Positions 1 to 8,726 of a stretch of DNA of 64,000 nt are shown one piece after another. Within the stretch, counting starts at the first letter, position 1. Every line of letters starts with the position of its first letter. The notes beneath the pieces were generated by a model. That model did no database searches, had not been told where the DNA came from, and was given only the letters and a program-made list of their open reading frames with translations. Both the position numbers and the translations under genes were made by a program. Source of the stretch: Oxalobacteraceae bacterium (GTDB lineage: Bacteria; Pseudomonadota; Gammaproteobacteria; Burkholderiales; Burkholderiaceae_D); assembly GCA_947374865.1 (NCBI GenBank), contig CANCDR010000001.1, positions 496,001 through 560,000 on the forward strand, read 5' to 3'.

Positions 1-459
1 GAAGAAAAAGAACGCGCGGATCGCAAAGTCAAAGCGGGCGCCATCCCCATGCAGGCCTACCGGATTGAAGTCGGCAATACGCACGGCGTCAAACCGGCCA
101 ATATCGTCGGCGCCATCGCCAACGAAGCAAGTCTGGAAGCCAAGCATATCGGCCGCATTTCGATTTTTGATACCCACAGCCTGATCGATCTGCCGGACGG
201 CATGCCGAATGAATTGCTCACGCACCTCAAATCAGTCTGGGTTGCCGGGCAGCAGCTCAACATTACCAAGAGCGATGAAAGCCCGATGCAGCCCGATCCC
301 AAGGTGGTGCAAAAGACCGGCGGGAATCGGCGTGTGGAAGAAAAAAATACCGGTAACAAGCCGCCATTTAAACCCAAGGCTACTGGTAAATTTGCGGAGA
401 AATCCGCGACCAAGCCCGGCGCAAAACCGTTTGTCAAAGCAAAGCCGAAAACAGTTTAA
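1..459 (+). CDS. DEAD-box RNA helicase, C-terminal part (5' truncated by window edge)
   Basis: The frame is open from base 1 and ends at TAA 457-459, giving about 152 C-terminal residues. The first ~80 form a DbpA-type RNA-binding domain as in DeaD/CsdA helicases: an IEVG strand, then VGAIANEA, and an ISIFDTHS...LPDGMP block very like E. coli DeaD. A lysine-rich low-complexity tail follows (repeated KP and AK), as usual for cold-shock RNA helicases. The helicase core lies outside the window. The stop overlaps the stop of the convergent permease gene by 4 bp. The family is clear; whether it is the deaD orthologue cannot be settled from the tail. Confidence 0.85.
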   Translation, partial: EEKERADRKVKAGAIPMQAYRIEVGNTHGVKPANIVGAIANEASLEAKHIGRISIFDTHSLIDLPDGMPNELLTHLKSVWVAGQQLNITKSDESPMQPDPKVVQKTGGNRRVEEKNTGNKPPFKPKATGKFAEKSATKPGAKPFVKAKPKTV

Positions 460-1625
460 GCGGCCCGCAGGCAGTCGACGATCTTCATTCTGGCCGCACG
501 CCAGGCCGGAATGAAGCCGCCGACAAAGCCCATGAAGAGCGAAAAAATCAGCGTCTTGAAAATAATCGCCGGCGTGAGTTTGAACTGAAATGCCAGCTCG
601 CTGAAGGTCTGAAAATTGGTGGTGGAAATATCGACCACCTGCATCCACGATGCCGCAAACAGACCGATCAAACCACCGACAAACGCCAGCAGTAAAGACT
701 CTAGCAGGAAAGCGATCAACACCGCACTGCTGCGAAATCCCAAGGCGCGCAAGGTACCGATTTCGCCCACCCGCTGGGCGACTGCGGCAAACATGGTGAT
801 CATCGCGCCGACGACGGCACCGATAGAAAAAATCACCGACAGACTTAGCCCCAGAATACGAATGAAGGTCGACAGCGCTTCGCTTTGTTCGGCATAAAAG
901 GTGATCTCTGGCTTGGCATCGATTTGCAGTCGCGGATCGGCCGCGATGTCGGTCAACATTCTCGGCAAGGCATCCTGTCCGGCCAGACGAAATACCATGG
1001 TCGAGTACGCATTGCGCCGAAAGGCCGCCATCATCTGTTCGGCATCGCCCCAAATTTCCGAATCAAATCCGGTCTTGCCCGAATCGAAGACCCCCACCAC
1101 CAGCCAGTCGCGCTGGGCAAAATGCAGCGTCTCACCCAAGCCGGTACCTCGAAAGCCTTTGGCAATGGCATGGCCGGCGATAATTTCCGAGGTGCCGGGT
1201 CGGAACATACGTCCTTCGGTGATCTGTACCTGCGGCCGCAGTTCGAGGCCGATCGCGGAAGTCCCGCGCACCGTCACATTGCTCGGTTTGCCGTTACTGC
1301 GTTTAGGCAGCGTATTGAGCACGACCGGCTCCTTGCTCACCAGGGGCTGACCGCGCAAATTAGTGGCAATACCGGAGAGGGATTCGATGATGGCTGCCTG
1401 ATCGCGCGTGATGCCGCTATTGATTTCAGCACCGGCGCCTTTGCGCAGCACCAGCACATTATCGGGCTGACCGGTCGCGATCAAAGTGGCGCGAATCCCT
1501 TCGCTCATCATCAACACCGTGGCAAATACAAATACCACCAGTGCCATGCCGCCGGCGGTGAGCAGGGTCGTTACGCGCCGCACCCACAAATTCCGCGCGA
1601 CATAAGAAAATGGAATCGCCTTCAT
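456..1625 (-). CDS. ABC transporter permease, FtsX/MacB type (second permease of efflux operon)
   Basis: A 389-residue membrane protein with an N-terminal transmembrane segment (~18-40), a large extracytoplasmic MacB_PCD-like domain (~45-260) and three C-terminal transmembrane segments of the FtsX fold. The GEIGTLRALGF motif before the second membrane helix is typical of this permease family. It is the last gene of hlyD-like / ATPase / permease / permease; its ATG overlaps the previous gene's stop by 4 bp, so translation is probably coupled. These systems export substrates, or extract them from the inner membrane, together with an adaptor protein. The substrate cannot be told from sequence. 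Confidence 0.88.
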   Translation of the reverse strand: MKAIPFSYVARNLWVRRVTTLLTAGGMALVVFVFATVLMMSEGIRATLIATGQPDNVLVLRKGAGAEINSGITRDQAAIIESLSGIATNLRGQPLVSKEPVVLNTLPKRSNGKPSNVTVRGTSAIGLELRPQVQITEGRMFRPGTSEIIAGHAIAKGFRGTGLGETLHFAQRDWLVVGVFDSGKTGFDSEIWGDAEQMMAAFRRNAYSTMVFRLAGQDALPRMLTDIAADPRLQIDAKPEITFYAEQSEALSTFIRILGLSLSVIFSIGAVVGAMITMFAAVAQRVGEIGTLRALGFRSSAVLIAFLLESLLLAFVGGLIGLFAASWMQVVDISTTNFQTFSELAFQFKLTPAIIFKTLIFSLFMGFVGGFIPAWRAARMKIVDCLRAA

Positions 1626-2779
1626 GCGACGTGCCGCAATCCATTGACGATATGAATACGGCTCATTTTCCAGGCCGGCCAGGCCGCCGCCACCAGACCG
1701 ACGATCACGCTGGCCAATAGCTGCAATATCATAGTGGTATGGGAGACCATGAAGACCGGGAACAGTGTGCCGACGGCGCGGGCAAAGTTGGCGGCGATCG
1801 GCAAGGTGATCAGCATCCCCAGCCCACCACCCAGCAAGGCGATCACCAGACTTTCACCGAACAGCAGTTTAACTACAAAGCCGGGAGAAAATCCCAGGGC
1901 TTTGAGGGTGGCATATTCCGCCAGCCGTTCGCGCGCCGTCATGCTCATGGTGTTGGCCATGACGGCCATAATGATGAGCACGATCACAAAACTGACCGCG
2001 TTAATAGCGACCAGAATCGCCTCACTCATGGAGACAAAACCCAGCTGAAAGGCTTTTTCTGTCTCGGTCATGGTCTCGGCCAGCGAATTTTTAAACTCGC
2101 CATCGATGCGTTCCGAAATCACCGGCGCATTATTCGGTTCATTAATCTGCACCACATAGACGCCCACATAATCGGCGGCACTGCCGCGCCGTTTGCGCGC
2201 CGACTCGGACAAATACTGCCAGTGAAACAAGAACTGCGACTCATCCGTCTTGGCGTCGACGCCGTCCCAAATACCGCGCAGGGTAAAGGTCCAGGTGCCG
2301 GGATAGATGGTGCCGCGAATCGGTATCCGGTCGCCGATCTTCCAGCCGAATTGATTGGCTAGCTTGCGGCCGACCAGACAGCCCTGACGATCCAGCAGAA
2401 ACGCTTTGCGCTCTTCATCCTTCAAGAGGTACTCGGGATAGAGCGCAAGATAGCTGGCCGGTTCCACCGCAAACTGGGGAAAGAAATTACGCTCGGTGAT
2501 ATACACCCCGCCAAACCAGTTCGACCAGCTCACGCCGGTCACGCCCTGAACCGACTTGATGCGTTCGGCATAATTGAGCGGCAGCGGAAAAGTCAACGAG
2601 ATCGAATTACGGGTAATGAGTCGGGTACTCGAGGTGCCTTCCACCCCGGCATACCAGGCATCGACAATGGTCCGTAACAGACCAAAAGCACAAATCGCTA
2701 CCACCAGACCGACCATGGTCAGGATGGTGCGCAGCCGGTGGCGGAAGGCATTTTTGAGCAGGAGCCGAAGCAGGAACAT
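1622..2779 (-). CDS. ABC transporter permease, FtsX/MacB type (first permease of efflux operon)
   Basis: A 385-residue FtsX-like permease with one N-terminal membrane segment (~15-35), a periplasmic MacB_PCD-like domain and three C-terminal membrane segments. The cytoplasmic coupling motif TARERLAEYATLKALGFS resembles that of its neighbour, so the two probably form a heterodimer. It starts 17 bp after the ATPase gene and overlaps the next permease by 4 bp. The family includes MacB, LolCE and DevC. Two separate permeases plus an adaptor fit the DevBCA or YknXYZ type better than single-chain MacB. Confidence 0.88.
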   Translation of the reverse strand: MFLLRLLLKNAFRHRLRTILTMVGLVVAICAFGLLRTIVDAWYAGVEGTSSTRLITRNSISLTFPLPLNYAERIKSVQGVTGVSWSNWFGGVYITERNFFPQFAVEPASYLALYPEYLLKDEERKAFLLDRQGCLVGRKLANQFGWKIGDRIPIRGTIYPGTWTFTLRGIWDGVDAKTDESQFLFHWQYLSESARKRRGSAADYVGVYVVQINEPNNAPVISERIDGEFKNSLAETMTETEKAFQLGFVSMSEAILVAINAVSFVIVLIIMAVMANTMSMTARERLAEYATLKALGFSPGFVVKLLFGESLVIALLGGGLGMLITLPIAANFARAVGTLFPVFMVSHTTMILQLLASVIVGLVAAAWPAWKMSRIHIVNGLRHVA

Positions 2780-2796
2780 AGGGTGCGATCCGCTTC

Positions 2797-3513
2797 TCAG
2801 TGCGCTGAATCAGGCGGCGACGTGTCGGGCACGAGCAGGCCTTTTTCGAGCTGAATCTGACGTTTGGCGCGCGCCGCCGCCTTGGGGTCGTGCGTGACCA
2901 TGACGATGGTTTTGCCTAAATCGGTATGCAGCTCTTCGAGTAAATCGAGCACCTCACCGGCCGTGGTGCGATCCAAGTCCCCGGTCGGTTCATCGGCCAC
3001 GATCAGTGCCGGATCGGTGACCAGCGCACGGGCAATAGCCACGCGTTGCTGCTGACCGCCGGATAATTCGTTAGGATAGTGATCCATACGATCCGTCAGA
3101 CTAACCATGCCGAGCGCCGCTTCAACATGCGACTTACGTTCGGCGCGCGAGAGACGCGTGAGCAGCAGCGGCAATTCGACATTTTCGAAAGCTGTCAGCA
3201 CTGGCATCAGATTATAAAACTGAAAAATAAAGCCAACATTCGCCGCTCGCCAGTCAGCCAGTTCGGCCTCACTCAACGTGGCAATATTGACGCCGCCAAT
3301 TTCGATCACGCCGGAAGTCGGTTTGTCGATGCCGGCGATCAGATTGAGCAAGGTGCTTTTACCCGAGCCGCTGGGGCCCATCAGGGCGATGAACTCCGCA
3401 CGTTTGACGTCCAGGTCGACGCCTTCGAGAACCGGAATGATTTGCTCGCCGCGTTGATACGATTTGGCCAGACCGCGAATGCGGATCAGCACGTCGTCGT
3501 CCTGCGCCATCAT
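2797..3513 (-). CDS. ABC transporter ATP-binding protein, MacB/LolD type
   Basis: A 238-residue ATPase with all nucleotide-binding motifs: Walker [10 protein letters not shown] (46-54), Q-loop at FQFYNL (~98), signature LSGGQQQR (150-157), Walker B IVADEP (171-176) and a switch histidine in THD. Length and motifs fit the LolD/MacB/YknY group that energises FtsX-type permeases. The gene overlaps the upstream adaptor gene by 4 bp (ATGA) and lies 17 bp before the first permease. Two ATGs stand in tandem at the start; the first is used here. Confidence 0.93.
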   Translation of the reverse strand: MMAQDDDVLIRIRGLAKSYQRGEQIIPVLEGVDLDVKRAEFIALMGPSGSGKSTLLNLIAGIDKPTSGVIEIGGVNIATLSEAELADWRAANVGFIFQFYNLMPVLTAFENVELPLLLTRLSRAERKSHVEAALGMVSLTDRMDHYPNELSGGQQQRVAIARALVTDPALIVADEPTGDLDRTTAGEVLDLLEELHTDLGKTIVMVTHDPKAAARAKRQIQLEKGLLVPDTSPPDSAH

Positions 3514-4715
3514 TTCGTGATCACCACGACCTTCGTCCCCGCAACAATTTTATCGGTCGGTGCGAGCACCAGTTTATCGCCCGAGGCCAACGCGCCGATG
3601 ACTTCCACCGATGTGCCGATAGTGCGACCGCTGCGCACCATCACCGCTTCCACCCGATCGTCCTTGATGCGTAAAACCTGCTGCTTACCCTCGCGTTCAA
3701 CGATGGCTTGCGGATTAACTGCCAACAAGGGCTTTTGGTCGGCATCGCTGACTGCCTGCGACAAGATGGTGACCTTGGCGCTCATCTCCGGCAGGATGCG
3801 CGGGTCGAGATTTTCAAAACGAATTTTGGTCATCACGGTCGCCTTGGCGCGATCGACCGTTGGCACGATGCCGACGATGCTGCCACGGAATCGGCTGTCA
3901 GGCAGTGCGTCGAGGGTTATTTCTACCGGCTGACCAATCTTGGCCTTGGCCAGATTACTTTCTGCGACATCGGCTTCAACTTCCAGCGTCCGCATATCGG
4001 CCATCGTCACCACCGCACCCTGGGTACCGGCAGCGCTGGAAAACGGCGTGATGATATCGCCCACATTGGCATTCTTGACCAGCACAACGCCATCAAAGGG
4101 CGCGCGAATTTGCGTGAAGTCCAGATTCACCAGCTGCACTTTCATCTGTGCCTGCGCAAACGCGACGCTGGCCTGGGCCGAGCTGACTGCTGCGCGCGCT
4201 GCATTAACGCGCGTACTGGCCGTATCGAGCGCCTGCTGCGACACAAAGCCCTGCGTACGCAAGGCCTGCAAACGTTTGAATTCGGACTCGGCATTGACCA
4301 GCTCCACATTCGCCTGCGCCACACCGGCTTCGGCCTGGCGGATACCGGCCTGGGACTGGGCAATCGCCGCCTGCACATCACTGGCATCCAGACGCGCCAG
4401 CACCTCACCCTGTTTGACCTGACTGCCTTCGCGTACATTCAACTCCACCAGCCGGCCGGTGGCCTTGCTGGCCACGGCCGCGCGGCGCTGAGCGACGACA
4501 TAACCTGAAGCAGTAAGTTGGGCAAATTGCTGCGACGGGTAGGTGGTAATCACCGAGACCGCCTGCACTTCCTTTTTGCCTGGCCACAGCATCACGACCG
4601 CCAGCACCAGCAAGGCGGACAGTCCAGCTACCCAGCGACCCCAGCGTCGTCGCTTGACGGGACTGATGGCGCTGCGGTCGATTTTTAAATTTTTGAGAGC
4701 GGAAGGAAGCGTCAT
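3510..4715 (-). CDS. Efflux periplasmic adaptor, HlyD/MacA (RND adaptor) family
   Basis: A 401-residue membrane-fusion protein: basic N terminus, one membrane anchor (~29-44), a biotinyl-lipoyl-like half (VVAQRRAAVASKATGRL), a long Ala/Gln-rich coiled-coil hairpin (~105-190), the returning lipoyl half (IRAPFDGVV) and a beta-barrel domain. The order matches MacA/HlyD. It opens the efflux operon, bridging the inner-membrane ABC pump to an outer-membrane channel that is not encoded here. An 11-bp perfect inverted repeat lies 18 bp before the start and may control the operon. No strong Shine-Dalgarno is visible at ATG 4713-4715. Confidence 0.9.
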   Translation of the reverse strand: MTLPSALKNLKIDRSAISPVKRRRWGRWVAGLSALLVLAVVMLWPGKKEVQAVSVITTYPSQQFAQLTASGYVVAQRRAAVASKATGRLVELNVREGSQVKQGEVLARLDASDVQAAIAQSQAGIRQAEAGVAQANVELVNAESEFKRLQALRTQGFVSQQALDTASTRVNAARAAVSSAQASVAFAQAQMKVQLVNLDFTQIRAPFDGVVLVKNANVGDIITPFSSAAGTQGAVVTMADMRTLEVEADVAESNLAKAKIGQPVEITLDALPDSRFRGSIVGIVPTVDRAKATVMTKIRFENLDPRILPEMSAKVTILSQAVSDADQKPLLAVNPQAIVEREGKQQVLRIKDDRVEAVMVRSGRTIGTSVEVIGALASGDKLVLAPTDKIVAGTKVVVITK

Positions 4716-4732
4716 GGCGGCGTGAGGGAATA

Positions 4733-4773
4733 AACGTAATAGCGTAATTTACAACAATTTAGGCTATTACGTT
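4733..4773. repeat. Perfect 11-bp inverted repeat ahead of the efflux operon
   Basis: AACGTAATAGC (4733-4743) is exactly complementary to GCTATTACGTT (4763-4773), with a 19-nt spacer. It sits between the end of the first GH28 gene and the start of the adaptor gene, both on the minus strand. The arm centres are 30 bp apart, about three helical turns, which would suit a dimeric regulator. It could also fold in RNA as a weak terminator, but only a short T-rich stretch follows. Confidence 0.6.
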
Positions 4774-4793
4774 CATTCGCTTCATGACGGCCT

Positions 4794-6680
4794 TTAACCC
4801 GACAGCGTCGTATTGTGCAGCACACCGCCCACGCTTACGTTCTTGAGCTGCAGCCCCTGAATGTTATAGAGGTAAAACGGCTGCGCCGCATTGGCTGGGG
4901 TGCCGAAATTGCAGTCACTGATCACGACATCGGTCACAGGCAGTACCCGCGGCGCTGGTTCGGCGCCGTTGTAGTCGGACGCCACCGGACCGAGCACGAC
5001 GATCGCCTGATAACAGGAGAAGGCACCATTTTTTGTCGTCACATTCCCCACCGTGACGTTGGAGATATGTACATTCGAGACCACTGGCGGACGTGTGCGA
5101 ACGTTGTCATTGCGCGGCGCATAATCACAGTCAAACGTGACGATGCCACCGCCCGAGGTCGCTACGCTGCGGTTTTTGATCGGCGAACCTGGCAGGGAAG
5201 CATAATAGGCCGGTGTAGTCTGCACACCATTAGGTATAGAAATATTACGTACATAAAAATGCCGCAGATAGCCGCCACGATTCATGTTGGTCTTGAGACG
5301 AATCGCAATATTGAGCGGATCGGTGCGCCAGTTAATATTTTCAAATACCAGATTCTGTGCGAAGACATTTTGAATCCCGCCCGCCATTTCGCTGCCAAGC
5401 GTGACGGCGCCATGACCGCTTTGCATGATGCAGTGTTGGATTACGATATTTTGTGAGGGGCCATACTGGGTATCAAAATTCTTGCCGGCCTTGATGGCGA
5501 TGCAATCATCGCCGGTATCAAAAGTACAGCCCTCGACCAGCACATGGTCACAGGCTTCCGGATCGAAGCCATCGCTGTTCGGTCCCAGACTATTGGCATG
5601 CACCTTGCGGATCACGACATTACGACAGTGAACCGGATGGTGCTGCCAGAAAGGCGAATAATTAACTTGATAGCCCTGCATAAGCACATTGGTGCAGCCA
5701 ACAAACTGAATCATCGGTGCGCGCAAATAATGACCAACGCCGAAGATACGTCTGGCCAGCGGCACACCGGCTTCGGATAAGGCCGGCAAAAATTGGCCAT
5801 CCATACGCCAACGATCGCCTTCGCCTTGAATCAATTGACGCTGTGCTTCCGACAGACTAGGGGCAATTTGTGCGAGCGAGCTTGGGTTTGCTGGATTAGG
5901 CGTATTTTCTGACAACGCATTCAGCGGCGCCGTGCCATTGCCAGCCTGCAGACCATCCGGATGGAAGGCGGCATTCGCGCCTTTCCATCGCCACCAGCAA
6001 TTGCCGGCTGCGTCAAACGGCACGCCACCCTGACCGTTCAAAATACTGCTCCAGTCTTCCCCCGTGATGGCGATATTGTCCTGGCCATAGGCATACACCA
6101 TAGGCGAGTAATTAAGGCAGTCATTTGACTGCCAGCGCGATATCACCAGCTTGCCATTGGCGCCGCAGTCGATATCACCGTACTTGGCAAAGTCGGCCGG
6201 GTTACTGCTGAAGTAGATTTGTGCGCCGGCTTTTAAATGGACGTGCACATGCGAGCGCAAAACGATCGGTCCAGCACAATACCAATTCCCGGCCGGGATC
6301 ACGACCCGTCCGCCACCGGCCTTGTGACAGGCGGCGATGGCCGCACTGATCGCCGGATAACAGTCTTTGGCATTCGGCGCCTGGGTATTGACCTCGCCCT
6401 GTTCGTGATGGGATATCCAGGCGCGCACTTTGATCAATTTACACGTCGCCGCACCATAGGCGGTGATGAGAAAATCCTGCGCGCGAAACGGCAGCGGCTT
6501 GGATAAGCGGTCAATGATGGCCTGCGCCTGCAGCCATGGATCGCCGGGCGGATTATCTGCCAGACTTGGCAGTGTGGCGCCCAGGCCTAATCCGGTGACG
6601 GAGGCGGCTTGCAGCAGTCGACGGCGCTGCAAGTCTGGCTGTGCTTGAGTATCTACTTTAGGCGGTTTTTTGTTATTCAT
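4794..6680 (-). CDS. Polygalacturonase, glycoside hydrolase family 28 (Tat-exported)
   Basis: A 628-residue GH28 enzyme that should hydrolyse alpha-1,4-galacturonan. The catalytic signature is complete in order: NSDGFD (368-373), TGDDC (389-393) followed by IAIK, SGHG (421-424) and RLK (461-463), on a right-handed beta-helix. The N terminus has a twin-arginine signal (QRRRLLQAA, ~19-27, then a hydrophobic stretch), so it is predicted to be exported folded by Tat. It is longer than typical ~400-residue polygalacturonases because of ~100 extra residues before the catalytic core (~210-320). The next gene upstream is a paralogue. Endo- or exo-action cannot be decided. Confidence 0.92.
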   Translation of the reverse strand: MNNKKPPKVDTQAQPDLQRRRLLQAASVTGLGLGATLPSLADNPPGDPWLQAQAIIDRLSKPLPFRAQDFLITAYGAATCKLIKVRAWISHHEQGEVNTQAPNAKDCYPAISAAIAACHKAGGGRVVIPAGNWYCAGPIVLRSHVHVHLKAGAQIYFSSNPADFAKYGDIDCGANGKLVISRWQSNDCLNYSPMVYAYGQDNIAITGEDWSSILNGQGGVPFDAAGNCWWRWKGANAAFHPDGLQAGNGTAPLNALSENTPNPANPSSLAQIAPSLSEAQRQLIQGEGDRWRMDGQFLPALSEAGVPLARRIFGVGHYLRAPMIQFVGCTNVLMQGYQVNYSPFWQHHPVHCRNVVIRKVHANSLGPNSDGFDPEACDHVLVEGCTFDTGDDCIAIKAGKNFDTQYGPSQNIVIQHCIMQSGHGAVTLGSEMAGGIQNVFAQNLVFENINWRTDPLNIAIRLKTNMNRGGYLRHFYVRNISIPNGVQTTPAYYASLPGSPIKNRSVATSGGGIVTFDCDYAPRNDNVRTRPPVVSNVHISNVTVGNVTTKNGAFSCYQAIVVLGPVASDYNGAEPAPRVLPVTDVVISDCNFGTPANAAQPFYLYNIQGLQLKNVSVGGVLHNTTLSG

Positions 6681-6782
6681 GCTTTGTCATCTATCCGGTT
6701 GAAATTGGCGGGCAAAATCTCCCATGTAAGCCGTCGCATCTGCGCATGCTTACCGCACGCAAAGTTTAAGAAAATATCATCA

Positions 6783-8648
6783 TTATCCCGACAAGGTTTC
6801 ATTGAAGGTCTTGCTGCCGATCTTGACGTTTTTGAGCTTGAGACTCTTGACGTTAAAAAGATAAATTGGTTTATCTGCATTGACCGGCGTACCCAAATCG
6901 CAGTCACTAATATGGATATCGTTCACCGGAAGAATCGCCGGCACAGGCAGCGGCCCGTTGTAGTCGGTCACGACCGGACCCAGGATCACGACTGCCTGGT
7001 AGCAGGAATGTTTGCCACCGGGAGGCGTACCAACTTTGATGTTCGAAATATGCACGCCTGATACCGTCGGTGGACGGATGCGCACGTTATCAGAGCTTGG
7101 ATCATAGCCGCAGTCGATCGTAATGATGCCACCGGCCGACGTCGCCACCGTTTTAGACGGAATCAGCGAACCAGGCAAGCTGGAGAAAGTCGCCGGTGTG
7201 GTACGAATCCCGTTCGGGATCTGCACATTGCGCACATGCAGATTATGCAGAAATCCACCCCGACTCATATTGGTCTTGAGACGAATGGCGATGTTGAGCG
7301 GATCCGTCTGCCAGTTACTGTTTTCAAACACCAGATTCTGCGCATAGATATTGCGAATACCACCCGACATGATGCTGCCCAGCGTAATGGCGCCATGGCC
7401 GCTCTGCATGCGACAACGCTGAATCACAATATCCTGCGCCGGTCCAAACTGGATATCCGGACCCTTGCCGGAATCGATGGCAATGCAATCGTCGCCGGTA
7501 TTGAAATGACAGTCTTCGATCAGCACATTACTGCACGATTCGGGATCAAAGCCATCGCTGTTAGGGCCCATGCTATTAGCGAAGATTTTCTTCACATGCA
7601 TGTTGTGGCAATTGACCGGATTGTGCTGCCAGAACGGCGCATGGTTAAGCTGATAGCCTTCAAACAGAACATTCGTGCAGCTGATAAATTGCACCATGTG
7701 CGGTCGCAAATAATGGCCAATGCCGAGAACGCGCTTTTCGATCGGTAATCGGGCTTCGGCCATGGCGCGCAAAAAGTTTGCGTCATTGCGCCAGCGATCG
7801 CCTTCGCCCTGAATAAATTTGGCTTCCTGCTCGCTCAGATGCGGTGCAATCTCGCGCAGGGATTGTGGATTATTGACGTTGACCGATACTTCGGTCTGAC
7901 CTTTGTGATGCTTGATGTAGTCGCCGGAACCGGCAGCGATATCACCCGCCCAGTTTGGTTTGTCACGTCCCTTCCATGACCACCAGCAGTCGGTACTGTC
8001 GGCGAATGTTACGCCGGCCTGACCATCTAAAATGCTGGTCCAGTCTTCACCTGTGAGGGCAATATTAGTCTGCCCGTAGGCGTACACCATCGACGAATAA
8101 TTCAGGCAGTCGTTACCTTCCCAGCGGGTGATCGAGAGTTTGCCGTTGATACCGCAGTCGAACTTGCCGTATTTGGCGTAGTCCGCCGGATTATTACTGA
8201 AGTAGACATGCGCGCCAGCAGCCAAGTGCACATGCACATTCGACAGCAGCACGATCGGTCCGCAGACATACCAGTTCCCGGCCGGGATCAGTACCCGTCC
8301 GCCGCCGGCTTTATTGCAGGCCGCGATCGCGGCGCTAATGGCTGGATAACAATCCGTTGATCCCGCAGCCGGCGTTTTCAAGCTGGCTTTTTCGACGAAG
8401 GAAATCCACGCCGTGGTCGGCACCAGCGCACAGGGGGCGGCACCAAAATTCGTAATCAGAAAATCTTCTTGGCGAAACACGATCGGCTTGGAGACGCGAT
8501 CAATAATGACTTGCGCAGCCTTCCAGGGATCAGCGCCGGCACTGGCTACCGATTCGGCAGACGATTCGGCAGCCAATACTGCTGGCGCTGTTCCCAGCAA
8601 GCTCATACCAGCGGCAGACAAGGTCTGCATGAAATCTCTACGTTTCAT
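6783..8648 (-). CDS. Polygalacturonase, glycoside hydrolase family 28 (Tat-exported paralogue)
   Basis: A 621-residue GH28 protein collinear with the downstream paralogue: NSDGFD (363-368), TGDDC (384-388), SGHG (416-419) and RLKTN. The N terminus MKRRDFMQ is a compact Tat signal ending near AVLAA. The strand after the catalytic DD differs: the paralogue has IAIK, this protein IAID (Asp392), followed by SGKG. The difference beside the active site may mean another product pattern or substrate. The gene follows the TonB receptor gene on the same strand, but an intrinsic terminator stands between them, so its expression may depend on read-through. Confidence 0.92.
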   Translation of the reverse strand: MKRRDFMQTLSAAGMSLLGTAPAVLAAESSAESVASAGADPWKAAQVIIDRVSKPIVFRQEDFLITNFGAAPCALVPTTAWISFVEKASLKTPAAGSTDCYPAISAAIAACNKAGGGRVLIPAGNWYVCGPIVLLSNVHVHLAAGAHVYFSNNPADYAKYGKFDCGINGKLSITRWEGNDCLNYSSMVYAYGQTNIALTGEDWTSILDGQAGVTFADSTDCWWSWKGRDKPNWAGDIAAGSGDYIKHHKGQTEVSVNVNNPQSLREIAPHLSEQEAKFIQGEGDRWRNDANFLRAMAEARLPIEKRVLGIGHYLRPHMVQFISCTNVLFEGYQLNHAPFWQHNPVNCHNMHVKKIFANSMGPNSDGFDPESCSNVLIEDCHFNTGDDCIAIDSGKGPDIQFGPAQDIVIQRCRMQSGHGAITLGSIMSGGIRNIYAQNLVFENSNWQTDPLNIAIRLKTNMSRGGFLHNLHVRNVQIPNGIRTTPATFSSLPGSLIPSKTVATSAGGIITIDCGYDPSSDNVRIRPPTVSGVHISNIKVGTPPGGKHSCYQAVVILGPVVTDYNGPLPVPAILPVNDIHISDCDLGTPVNADKPIYLFNVKSLKLKNVKIGSKTFNETLSG

Positions 8649-8684
8649 GATGCGTCTTTTTTAAATAAGGGGATCAGTACCGAT

Positions 8685-8718
8685 AAAAAAATCCCCCCAA
8701 ACGTTAGTCTGGGGGGAT
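8685..8718 (-). terminator. Rho-independent terminator after the TonB receptor gene
   Basis: Read on the minus strand, a perfect 9-bp stem (ATCCCCCCA / TGGGGGGAT, 8691-8699 and 8710-8718) with a 10-nt loop is followed by a run of at least six T (8685-8690). It begins 8 bp after the receptor stop codon and ends 36 bp before the GH28 start codon. Confidence 0.9.
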
Positions 8719-8726
8719 GTGCTTGC

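Noticed and set aside
885-1655. 256-codon frame opposite the first permease gene
   Set aside because: Shadow frame: high-GC antisense of a clear FtsX-type permease, His/Gly-rich without domain features.
3708-4508. 266-codon frame opposite the HlyD-type adaptor gene
   Set aside because: Antisense shadow of the adaptor coiled-coil region.
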